A DNA stretch of 64,000 nt, from positions 2,170,001-2,234,000 of the forward strand of contig CP099842.1 of assembly GCA_030062745.1 (NCBI GenBank), in the 5' to 3' direction. Origin of the DNA: Capitulum mitella (lineage: Eukaryota > Arthropoda > Thecostraca > Pollicipedomorpha > Pollicipedidae). Positions within the stretch are counted from its first letter, which is position 1, and the number at the start of each line of letters is the position of its first letter. Position numbers and translations under genes: made by a program. This document shows, piece after piece, positions 37,628-48,033 of this stretch. The notes beneath the pieces are model-generated. The model did not search any database. It saw only the letters and a list, made by a program, of their open reading frames with translations, and was not told where the DNA came from.

Positions 37628-40347
37628 ATGCGTTTAATTGGACCGTATCCATACGAGCATTGGTTTTTGTCGGCTCGTCGTGGCATATGGCACTCGATTT
37701 CGGCTTCTCAACTCCTTCTCGATCTCGCCGAGAATCACCTGTCAGGTATCGGGGGCAGCCGACCTCGTTTCAGGATCCGGGAAGCGAGTCGGCCCGCGAT
37801 TGTATGCGGCGAGCCGCCTCATATCCGGCGCCATTTCTCGGGTGTTTTCCTGGTCGGAGGACGTCCGTTTGGTCGATTTCGGCGCGTGCTGGTGTCGACC
37901 GCTGGCGTGCCCTGCCGTTGCAGACGCTCAGCTGACGTCGGGGCGGCCGCGCTCGCTGGCAGGCTGACGGCGGCAGACACGATAGCGGCCCGTGCCGGAG
38001 TCAGCGGCCCGGAACGGTGCGGCGCCGACGGCGGAGACCGTCACCCGGCCGCCGACCGTCCGGCGTCCGAGGCCTGTTTACCGGCCGCCGATTGTCCAAC
38101 GGCCGCCGACTGTCCAACGGCCGAGCGCTGTACAACAGCAGAGGACTCTCCAGCGGCAGAGGATTGTCCAGCGTCCGCAGACTGTCACACGGCCGGAGAC
38201 TGTCCAGTGACCGAAGACAGTGACCCGGCCGAGGATTCTCCGACATCGGAGGCCCGGCCAGAGTCCAGTGGCCCTCCCCCGACTGGCGAGAGCCCGTCGG
38301 CCGGGAACGGCCAGTCGGAGGGCCCGAGCGGCGCCGCGTCGGACGGCAGCTCCCCGCCGCCGGCCGCCCCGGGGCCCGGAGGTCCTGCAGACGACCGCTG
38401 GCCGTCCATGGTGCCCGTGGAGGAGTCGGAGCTGGCCAGCGGGGACCTGGCGCGCTCGCCCAAACGCCAGAACACGACGCTGTACGACCGCGTGCGCAGC
38501 AAACTCAGCCGCTCGCTCAGCAGCAGCTCCGTCACACGGCCGACCAGCACGCGCAGCGACCGCCTGCCGGCGCGCCAGTCGGACTGGGTCTGCCCGCGCT
38601 GCACGCTCGACAACCAGGCGGCGCGCGCCGTCTGCGAGGCGTGCGAGGCGCCGCGGCCGGGTGCCCAGCGGCGGCCCCTCTCCGACGTCCCGCACGGTTC
38701 CATCCAGGACACGCTGGCGCGGTTTGTGACGTCACGCGCCGCCGGCGCCGAGGGCCTGGGCCGCTTCTCCAGCCACCTGGCTGCCACCGCCGGCGGCTGG
38801 CGATGCTCGGCCTGCGGCGTGGCGTGTGCCGCCGCGGCCACCCGCTGCGGGGCGTGCGCGCGGCCCCGGCTGCGGCCAGCCGACGCCGACTCGAGCGTGG
38901 GCCGTCAGACGCTCGAGGGCGACTTCCAGTACCTGCCGGGCCGGGCGGCGGCGGCGGCGGAGGCGGCGCCGACCGCCGACTGGCGCTGCCTGCGCTGCAC
39001 GTTCATCAACACGGCGGGCGCGGCGCGCTGCAAGCTGTGCGCCGCCGCGCCGCCGGCCGTCACCGACTGGACGTGCGGCCGGTGCACGCTGCTGAACGCG
39101 GCCGGCGCGCGCCGCTGCGCCGCCTGCCGCAGCCGGCCGCAGACCCCGGCCGCCCCGGCCGCCGCCGCCGGGTGGTCCTGCGACGTCTGCACGTACGGTA
39201 ACGCGGCCGAGGACGGCCGCTGCGGCGTGTGCGCGGCGCCGCGGCCCGGCCGGCCCGAGCCGGAGAGGAGCCCGCCGGCCGGCCGCCGCGAGAGCGAGCT
39301 GGAGTCGGACCTGCGCACCTGGGAGGAGCAGGGCGCCCGGCAGACCTGGAAACGCATCGTCGAGTTCTGCAAGCAGGTGAGACGCCGCGCCTGGTCCTCC
39401 AGAGACTGCAGACTGCTCACTGTATAGCACTAGACTACTGCACGGTTGTTTCACCAGGCCGTGATAGTTATACTAAAACCGGGCTAGTGTTTTATGAGGT
39501 GAATTTCGCTTCTGTACTGTTTTGTGCGTGCCACTTTGTTGTCTGCCATCCATCCATCAAAATGCTCGCTGTTCACCAAGTCAGCATTGTCGGAACGCAT
39601 CAGTTCCGGCGCGAGGTCGCAGCAGGGCTCCCGGACGTCAGAGCCGTCAGTGTGGCAGCCCGCCGTTCCGTCTGCCGGCAGGACGGCGAGCCGTTCGTGG
39701 ACGACTCGTTCCCGCCGGCGGCGCGGAGCCTCTACTACGGCGGCCCGGAGGAGACGGTCGACCGGCCGGCCGTGCAGTGGCTCCGGCCGCGCCAGATCCG
39801 CACGGACAGCGGCGCCGCCCGCTGGACCGTGTTCCGCCAGCCGCAGCCGTCCCACATCCAGCAGGGTACGCCGACGGTCGGGGCTCAGAGGGTTAGCGGG
39901 TACCGTGTGCCCCCGGCCACAACCGTCCCACATCCAGCAGGGTACGCCGACTGCTGGGGGCTCAGAGGGTTACAGGGTACCGTGTGCCCCCGGCCGCAGC
40001 CGTCCCACATCCAGCAGGGTACGCCGACTGCCGGGGGCTCAGAGGGTTAGCGGGTACCGTGTGCCCCCGGCCACAACCGTCCCACATCCAGCAGGGTACG
40101 CCGACGGTCGGGGCTCAGAGGGTTAGCGGGTACCGTGTTCCCCCACCACAGCTTTGCTACATCCGGCAACGTACGCCGACAGCCGGAGGTTCAGCGAGAT
40201 TTGGGGACGGGATAATTAAATTAGCCAGCCCAGGCGCCTGCCGGGAGAACGATACGGCTGAGATAGATTGAGGGTGTGCGGAGGCAACGTTATGCATTGT
40301 ATATGTGCATAGTTTATTTTTTTGTGTTGTACGTTGCAGTTTCAACG

Positions 40348-40405
<58 letters not shown>

Positions 40406-43400
40406 CAATTTATTTGTAACATTATGTACTGGATAATGGCAGAGATGCTATGTGTCAGTCATGGGTTGGACCAGTTCATATGACTGACATTTTGAGTTAC
40501 CCCTCACGCCATCAGGCGGCAGAGCGGGCACAGGACTTGTGGCGTCCTGAACGGCTGGTTGGGTATCTACTAGCGTAGGATTTAGTTCGAAGGATATTTC
40601 CGTCTGCCCCTCCCTGTCCGCCACCGTCCGGCGTGACCGCCTAACGCGGAGGGGAGCGAGCGTAATCGTACGAAAGGAGACTGCGGCGAACGACGGGAGC
40701 GGACCCGGCTCCTCTGTGGCCGGACGTGGTTCGTTGATGAGCTGCGGCGTTGACGGCCGGGCGGAGCTCGCGGCGCCGCGGGCCGACTGTGACTGCAGTT
40801 TGTTATCGGGTCCGGCCGGAGCGGCCCGGTCGAGAGCGGCTGACGGAAATAAGCGGCCGTCGGCCGTAAACATACTGCAGACAGTGAGGTCATGCGGAGG
40901 GCGATATTTGGGCGCTCCTGGCAGCTTGCAGTGTCGGGTGGGGTTGAGCAGTTGCCGTGGAGGGCTGCCACGTACAAGGGCCCACTGATTGAATCGTCTT
41001 TTCTGCGGGGTTCTCCTGCGGGGTCTGTTGGTCATTCGGCGTGGAAGCTCATTTGTGATTCAGCCTGACTCATTCAGCCAGCCTTTACTTCACTTGCCAT
41101 TCTTACGTCATTCGGTTGTTGAAATCATTCCTTTGTTTGGTTCAGTTGTTCCGGTTGTTTGGTTGCGGTCTGCGTCGTTAAGCGCCAGCGTCTCGACCTA
41201 GCGCAGAACCCAGTCCCCTTCGCGGCGGAACGACTCGGTCCTGTCCTCTCGCAGCACCAGACGCATGACGGCCTCTCTCGGGGGACGGCGTCCGACGGCG
41301 CCGCCGCAGCCGGTCCTCCGGCGTCCTGACCCCTCTCCCGTCCTCATGACCCCTCTCCCTCCTCCGGCGTCCTCCCGTCCCCCTGACCCCGCTCCCATCC
41401 TCCGGCGTCCTCCCATCCTCCTGACCCCTCTCCCGTCCTTCTTCGTCCTCCGTCCTCCTGACCCCTCTCCCGTCCTCCGGCGTCCTCCCGTTCTCCTGAC
41501 CCCTCTCCTGTCCTCCGGCGTCCTCCCGTCCTCCTGACCCCGCTGTCGTCCTCTGCCGTCCTCCGTCCTCCTGACCGCGCTTTCGTCCTCCGGCAGGCAT
41601 TCTGGGGAACTGCTGGCTCCTGAGCGCGCTGGCCGTGCTTGGCCGAGCGCGAGGAGCTCGTCCAGAACGTGATGGTCACCAAGGAGTTCTGCGAACAGGG
41701 TGTCTACCAGGTGAGCGCAGCCGGCCACTGAGAGCGTTCTGGCCGAGTCACGTTTCCGTGACTTGTTATAACCATGTGTGCTCGGTGCTGGCGCGCGTGC
41801 TCTATCCTTCGCGTTGTGTGCGATGCAGGTGGAGGGCTTTGTGTTTGTCCTGCGATCTGAACGATCTCGCCGCTTCTCGTTGTTGCGCTGTTCGTATGCG
41901 GAATATTTCACTGCCGGGGCGTCTCCGTGTACATTCTGTCTGTGTGTGTTTGCAGGTTCGACTCTGTAAGGACGGTCAGTGGCAGACGGTATTGATCGAC
42001 GACCTCCTGCCCTGCGACCTCAGGGGCCGCTTGGTCTACTCGCAGGTACGCAGGCACCGGCGGTGCCACCGCGCAGCGGGAAATTTCCGTCAAACGAAAT
42101 GTATGTCTTTTTATTAAATGAAATCATTTTGTCTTCCGTTTCACCGTGTGACTTTCCGACCAGAAATGTGTGGTCCGAAATTGCGTGGGTGCCGTTTTTT
42201 CTCCATCATACTCGGCCCTTTCTCGCACAGTCTATAGTGCTGGCTCGAATGTCACGAACCCCCCAGTTTGCGTCCATTACCGAAGCGGTCAGCCCACAAT
42301 CGGCTGGTCATGCGAAGGAAAACATGTATTTTGCCTGTCACCACTACATTGGTTATTCCCAGTGAGTACGATCTAGGCCAATTGTAAAGCCCCAAGGTGT
42401 GGTGCGAGGTAGTTTGTGACAGTGCCTTTTGTCTTTGTGAAAAGCTCATCACGTTGCGAATTAGGCCGTACCGCTTTGTTTATTGTTCTCGGTCCTGGCT
42501 GCGGTGTTGTGTCAGCTATTGGGGACACCAGCGAACCCTCATTAACCGGGAAATGGGACTCGATTGCCATCTAATAGATTGCAGGGTGGGCTTGACGGCG
42601 AAGAATTTCGAAGCCGGGAAAGCGGGAGTTTATGGTGCTCTTCGGGTGTGCAGTGCCCGTAAACTAGGCCCTAATGTTTTCGGATCCACTCCGGTATGGT
42701 AAAGGGGATGATTTGACGTATTTATGTTCACACAAAGAGAACCCGTGGCTGGATGCTCGTCATATGCCTTACACTTGTATTGTATTGTACAGTTGTATTG
42801 TGTTGCCGTTTGCAAACAGTAAACGGTAAGCGATGTTGTGGTCTACCGATCGACGAACACATTTATGAAGGGAATTTATTTTTCACGATTATGTTCGTTT
42901 ATGATGTGCGATGTAGATATTGTTTCGCCGTTGTTGTTGTTTGAGACCTCAAGACGTGCAATAACAACGGCGATATGCGATATATGCGATGTGCGATAAC
43001 GAACATCGATGTGCGAACCATAACGATACAATTGAAACGGTCTTACTGCGCCGTTTGCAGGCCTCGGGCTGTTAATGGCGCGCCATTCAGACATGTTCGG
43101 CGCCGTTTTCAGACCTGTTTGTTAACGGCGTGTCGTTCAGACATGTTGGGCGTCGTTTTCAGACTTTTATCCGTTATTGACGTACCGCTGAGACAACTCC
43201 GGCGCCGTTTTCAGACCAAGCACCGGCAGCTGTGGGTGCCGCTGATCGAGAAGGCGGTGGCCAAAGTGCACGGCTGTTACGAGGCCCTGGTCTCGGGCCG
43301 GGCCATCGAGGGTCTGGCCACCCTGACCGGCGCCCCCTGCGACAGTATACCGCTGCAGGTGAGACGGGGCCACCCGGGCCACCCCTCCCCCGCCTGCGCT

Positions 43401-46400
43401 AGGGAAAATGCAGTTTGGAACGTCTTGGGATCCCTCCGCGCTTGAAGAAACCTGGCCGGCGTGTGACTGAAAACCATTGGCTCATTTTCAAACTGTTTAA
43501 CACGCTGTTTGTTCATCTGTTCACGCCTTCGTCGCCACCCGTTCTTCTTGGGTCGGGTCGTTTATTGTTTTCGCCACGGCCCGTCTTGACCCCTTTTCTT
43601 TTACGTCGCACGTCGTACTTCATGGTCTTCAGCTCCGCCATGGCTGTCAGTGCCGGGGCAGTCAAAGCTCCCTGCATCACTCAGCCAAACTAAGCGTCTG
43701 GCCCGTCCCGTCCGTCAGGCGTCGACGGTGCCGAGCGAGGCCGAGGAGCTGGACCGCGAGCTGGTCTGGGCGCAGCTGCTGAGCTCGCGCGCCGCCGGCT
43801 TCCTGATGGGCGCCTCGTGCGGCGGCGGCAACATGAAGGTGGTCGACGCCGACTTCAAGAAGATGGGGCTGCGGCCACGGTGAGAGCTGGCCTGCGGGCT
43901 TCTCGGCTGGGCCAGGTTCTCGATGTTCCCGATAAAATACTTTTAGGAACTCTTTCTAGAAAGCTTTGGCGGCTTTAAATTAGAGAGCCGGAAGGTAGTC
44001 GTTTACATGAGTTTTCATGAGTTTTACAAAGGCTCAGCAAGTAGTCACGCGACTGAAATTCTGGTGCGGTTGTCTAGTAGAGATTACGGGATATAGGAGA
44101 CATTTACACGGATTATTTGTCGTTGCAAGCGATTGTTCACTGAGGCAGATTCAGCTGGCTTTGAGCGTTGTTCCGTGTCTGAAACGCCACTCGTCCGGCG
44201 CGTTCGATTGGCGGCGCTGGCGGCTGTCGGCGCGCTGATTGGCCGCCGCGGCCGGCAGACACGCCTACTCCGTTCTGGACGTGCGGGAGGCGGCCGGCCA
44301 CCGCCTGCTGCGACTGCGCAACCCCTGGGGCCACTACTCGTGGCGCGGCGAGTGGAGCGACCAGTCGGGGAGCTGGACGCCCGAGCTGCGCGCCATGCTC
44401 ATGGGAGACGCCGGCGGAGACCGCGGAGACCGCGGCGGCGTCTTCTGGATCAGCTACGACGACCTGCTCAGGTCAGTGGACGGGAGAGTGGTGCCGTGCA
44501 GAACTCTGTCGAGGAGCCCCTCCTCAACGGATGGTTGGTGCAGATGCGAGTGGAAAAGCGTCGCCTGGCTGGGCCGCGATTTTGGCCGAGGCGGCCTTTT
44601 GATGTGCTGGGGTGATGGATCCGTGTCGTGAGGTGATCTCAGCGACCTGGCGGGGTTTGTGGTCCGGGCAGACGAAGCCAAGGCGGTGACCGTGACTGAC
44701 AGCTGCAGAGGAAATGAATCTGGGCCGACCACCCGAATATCGTGACTGGCTATCCTGCAGTCGATATCCTGCATCAGCTCGGAAAGGTGGCCTTTTCGAG
44801 ATTTTTGAGCGACGCCGCAGTCCCCGTCCCTGACCGGCACTGACGCCGTGCCGCAGGTACTTCGACTGCATCGACATCTGCAAGGTGCGGCACGACTGGC
44901 ACGAGGTGCGCCTGAGCGGGTGGCTGCCGCCGCTGTGCTCGGCGCGCCACCTGTCCGCCTACCTGCTGACCGTGCCGGAGCCGGCCGAGGTGGAGCTGAC
45001 GCTGTTCCAGCAGGGCCAGCGCAGCTCGGAGAAGTCGGCCCGGCTCCAGCTGGACCTCTGCGTGGCCGTGTTTCGCGCGCCCGGCCGGCCGCCCTACTCG
45101 GCCGGCGCGCTGGTCCAGCACTCCCGCAGACAGGTGCGCGGCCGGCCACGCGGGCTGCCGGACGGTGACGCTCTCGCTGGGGAAAGTTAGTGGTTTATTA
45201 AGAGGTTAAGTAGTGTCTGTATTTGTTTCAAGGTTAAGTAATGTCTGTGTAGGTTTGGAAACAGAGTTGAGAGGTTTTGCAGTCTTTTTACTTCGTCTCA
45301 AACGGACACTTTTGGTTGTTGGGATGATCGTTTGCTGTATGCTGGGTATCTGCTTGATTGTACCGAAGTGGTTGAGCTGACTGTTGAGCTCTTGTCTCGG
45401 TCGAGTGCGACGATTACATGCTATCGCGTGACTGTTTGCCGCCAGGTTCGCGGCTTCGTGGGCTGTCACGTGATGCTGGAGCCGGGCAACTACCTGGTCT
45501 GCTGTCTGGCGTTCAACCACTGGCAGACGGTGGCGGCCGGCTCCGAGGAGCAGTTCCCGCGGCACGTGCTGGCCCTCCACTCCGGCCGCCACCTGGCCGT
45601 GGAGCGGGCGCCGGCCGGACGCCTGCCTCCTGGCCGACACCGTCATACAGCTGACGCTGGCGCGCGGACAGCGCCACGAGGTGAGCGGACCGTCACTGAT
45701 GACGGTGTGTAGTCAGGGAGCCGGTTAGGGCAGGGGTGAGGGCACGAGGTCAGCGGGCGATCATCGGGCTCAGGGCGGGGCAGGGAGCCGGTCAGGGCAG
45801 GAGCTGGTATGCAGCAGGGCGGTTTTTTATATTTTTGGTGCTCTACCGGGGATTTTCTTGTTAGTTGCTTGTAATCACACACTTAGTCATACACACACGA
45901 CTTATGTACACGGCAGAGGTTTCATTTTTTTTCGGCACCCTTGCGGGACAGTCTTGACCACACGCTTGCTGCCAAGCTCCCCAGGTGGCACTTACGCACA
46001 AACAAGGGCTATCCCGACTACTCGGGCCCGGTGAATCAGAGGACTACTCCGGTGACATGAAGTGTGGCCGTGCCCTCGGGAAATGCCATCGGACCGAAGA
46101 ACCTATTTTAAGGTGCATCACGCCCGTGTACCTATTGCCCCGGGCGCAGGACGGTGCAGCGGTCATCCCGCGACAAGGCAAACACTTCCCAGTTGCTGCC
46201 ATCTCCTGGGTAGGAGCCGGTCGAGGAAAAGTCTGTTACGTATCAGGCTTGATCCGCAGACCTCCCACTTACTGGTTACGCACACTTACCGTCTGCGCCA
46301 CCGGGGTGGTACGCAGCACGGCGGGGTTGGGGCTGGTCCAGTCTTAGCGGTGCTTGCCGGACCGTAATCGAACTCACGTAACCACACCGTCACCTAGGTT

Positions 46401-48033
46401 GCTCTCCTGGACAGGAATAATGCGGATAGGGCTTGGTTTTAGACATGATTTGGGCTGTTACGTGCCGTGGTCATGACGTGTGGCAAACATCTGATGCCGT
46501 CAAGGAGCTCGACGTTACAGATGATGGAGTGCCGTAGAACCTTGCCCTGGTGTAGACGACAACCGTTTGAGGCCTCCGAGCGGCATAACCAGTTTTCCTC
46601 CCCCTCCCCCTCCCCTCGGCTGACGGCGCCGGCTCTCCGGCAGGGCCGGGAGGGCATGACGGCGTATTACCTGACCCGCGGCTGGGCCGGCCTGGTTGTC
46701 ATGGTCGAGAACCGCCAGCCGGATCGCTACATCCAGGTCACCTGCGACTGCAGCGAGAGCTACAACGTGGTCTCGACGCGCGCCGAGCTGCGCACCGCCG
46801 ACGCTGTGCCGCCGCTGCACAGGTGAGGGCTGGAAACGGCTCTGGTCAGAGGGAGCGGCGGTTCAGAGGACGGAGAGCGGCGGGTCAGAGGGCTGGAACT
46901 CGGGTCAGAGGGAGCAGCGGTTCAGAGGACGGAGAGCGGCGGGTCAGAGGGCTGGAAACGGCTGGTCAGAGGGAGCGGCGGGTCAGAGCGCTGCGAGCAG
47001 GGAGTCAGAGGACGGACAGCGGCGGGTCAGAGCGCTGCGAGCAGGGAGTCAGAGGACGGACAGCGGCGGGTCAGAGCGCTGCGAGCAGGGAGTCAGAGGA
47101 CGGACGGCGGCGGGTCAGAGAGCTGGAAACGGCTGGTCAGAGGGAGCAGCGGGTCAGAGCGCTGCGAGCAGGGAGTCAGAGGACGGACAGCGGCGGGTCA
47201 GAGCGCTGCGAGCAGGGAGTCAGAGGACGGACAGCGGCGGGTCAGAGCGCTGCGAGCAGGGAGTCAGAGGACGGACAGCGGCGGGTCAGAGCGCTGTGAG
47301 CAGGGAGTCAGAGGACAGAGAGCGGCGGGTCAGAGCGCTGCGAGCAGGGAGTCGGAGGACGGACAGCGGCGGGTCAGAGCGCTGCGAGCAGGGAGTCAGA
47401 GGGACGGAGGGCGGCGGGTGACGATGCTCGGAACATCAGATGAATGGCTTCTGATTTTCCCTCCGCGCGATTCCGGCCAGTCCATTACTGGGGCGGTTTG
47501 ATGAGGCGGGAGGGGGGAGAGAAACCCGCGCCTGAAATGACTGGGTAAAGGGTCGGTCGTGCTGTGTCATGTAATGGTGTCATGTATACACAGGCGCCAA
47601 CAGGCACAATGGCGCCAGTTATACACATGTATACACATGTATACACATGTATAACTGGCGCGAATGTGCAGGGAAGAAACGCGCAGGGCGACAGAAAACG
47701 TAGTTTTTGAAATGTTTCTTAAATCATTTGTTTTCGGAGAAGGCGCTGCACGTGTGAGCTGCGTGTGTTGGTTTTCGACACCGTCTGGTAGTCACGGTGG
47801 TCATGCTGCGTCACCATTTCCGAACGTCCCGCTGACTCGTTATCTCGCTGTGCAGACAGGTGATCATCGTGCTGACTCAGCTGGAGGGCAGTGGCGGCTT
47901 CTCCATCACACACCGGCTGACCCACCGGGTCTCGCTGTCCGCCGGCCTGGCCGACTGGGGCACGGCCGGCGCCAGCCACGTGCCGGCCATGGGGCCGGAC
48001 GTGGCCGGGCTGCACGGACCGCGGCCCATCTGA
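37628..48033 (+). CDS. Calpain-15 / small optic lobes (SOL)-type calpain
   Basis: Eleven exons: 37628-39376, 39682-39865, 41597-41710, 41956-42045, 43215-43358, 43719-43879, 44259-44471, 44857-45133, 45446-45680, 46644-46822, 47856-48033 (TGA 48031-48033). Product about 1170 aa (human CAPN15 1086). Five RanBP2-type zinc fingers begin near residues 319, 390, 451, 480 and 515 (WxCxxC...CxxC). The protease core follows: [17 protein letters not shown] (Cys), RHAYSVLDV (His), LRNPWG (Asn). The C-terminal SOL-homology region includes [20 protein letters not shown] and [12 protein letters not shown], ending [10 protein letters not shown]. It is a cytosolic Ca-dependent cysteine protease lacking the EF-hand domain of classical calpains. 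The start Met is uncertain; the first ~300 residues are Ala/Pro/Ser-rich and ATG at 38407 has a better context. Exons 3 and 9 each hold one base too many. All other phases agree. Confidence 0.9.
39841..40200 (+). repeat. 76-77 bp array duplicating calpain exon-2 end and donor
   Basis: Four good copies and one decayed copy of a unit containing CCCACATCCAGCAGGGTACG. The first copy spans the exon end (39865) and its GTACGC donor. The next three, with exon ends at 39941, 40018 and 40095, keep the exon end and donor intact. Offsets are 76, 153 and 230 nt, so only the third site (153 nt, 51 codons) would extend the exon in frame, and that stretch is open. Confidence 0.9.
40352..40401. repeat. (TA)n microsatellite
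   Basis: About 25 TA units within calpain intron 2. Confidence 0.95.
40450..41275. other. Remainder of calpain intron 2
   Basis: GC-rich to mixed DNA. A minus-strand open frame (41035-40448, 195 codons) has no recognisable domain and reads as Arg/Pro/Ala-rich filler, so it is not called as a gene. Confidence 0.35.
41278..41596 (+). repeat. Polypyrimidine minisatellite leading into a calpain acceptor
   Basis: A CT-rich unit of about 36 bp, CCTGACCCCTCTCCCGTCCT plus CCGGCGTCCTCC, repeats about eight times. It runs straight into the acceptor CGTCCTCCGGCAG at 41584-41596. It effectively multiplies the polypyrimidine tract of exon 3. Confidence 0.85.
41597..41710 (+). CDS. Calpain exon 3, catalytic cysteine exon with a one-base excess
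   Basis: Encodes [13 protein letters not shown] with the active-site Cys codon at 41611-41613. The exon has 114 nt, but the neighbouring phases (1 in, 0 out) require 113. The reading changes after GTGCTT at 41635-41640: with one T fewer the family sequence [20 protein letters not shown] appears. The frame reached without that change does not match the family. An assembly indel, polymorphism or true lesion cannot be told apart here. Confidence 0.8.
43046..43214 (+). repeat. ~51-bp array duplicating a calpain acceptor
   Basis: The acceptor motif CGCCGTTTTCAGAC of exon 5 (AG at 43213-43214) is repeated upstream with AG at 43161-43162, 43111-43112 and, as CCGTTTGCAG, at 43059-43060. Using the site at 43112 would add 102 nt (34 codons) in frame with no stop; the other two shift frame. 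Confidence 0.8.
45446..45680 (+). CDS. Calpain exon 9 with a one-base excess
   Basis: Encodes [16 protein letters not shown] and [10 protein letters not shown], matching the C-terminal half of CAPN15. The exon has 235 nt, but both flanking phases are 0, so 234 are expected. Around CGCCTGCCTCCTGGCC (45621-45636) one extra C separates the first frame from the family-like [18 protein letters not shown] frame. As in exon 3, the extra base duplicates its neighbour. Confidence 0.8.
46235..46410 (-). repeat. Possible tRNA-derived SINE pieces
   Basis: On the minus strand, GGTGGCGCAGACGGTAAG resembles a pol III A box and GGATCAAGCC about 40 nt later resembles a B box. A neighbouring piece reads GGTGACGGTGTGG with GAGTTCGATTACGG. 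Spacing is tRNA-like but no tRNA cloverleaf was confirmed. The pieces lie in a calpain intron. Confidence 0.35.
46826..47420 (+). repeat. 44-bp minisatellite starting at a calpain donor
   Basis: The intron after exon 10 begins GTGAGGGCTGGAAACGGC, and CAGAGGGCTGGAAACGGC recurs within the array. It soon becomes a regular 44-bp unit with GTCAGAGCGCTGCGAGCAGG followed by GAGTCAGAGGACGGACAGCG. About thirteen units in all. Some plus-strand frames stay open through it only because of composition. Confidence 0.9.
47612..47661. repeat. Imperfect palindrome with TATACACATG core repeats
   Basis: Arms GCGCCAGTTATACA and TGTATAACTGGCGC are perfectly complementary. They enclose ACATGTATAC repeats that are nearly self-complementary. 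It lies in the last calpain intron, about 190 bp before the final exon. Confidence 0.85.

Noticed and set aside
38732-39454. 240-codon antisense frame and other frames opposite calpain exon 1
   Set aside because: They are shadows of the GC-rich zinc-finger exon, whose CxxC pattern fits only the plus-strand frame.
40448-41035. 195-codon minus-strand open frame inside calpain intron 2
   Set aside because: Composition is GC-driven Arg/Pro/Ala filler and no motif was recognised.
46696-47421. A 241-codon plus-strand open frame after calpain exon 10
   Set aside because: Beyond the exon it runs through the 44-bp minisatellite and stays open only because of repeat composition.
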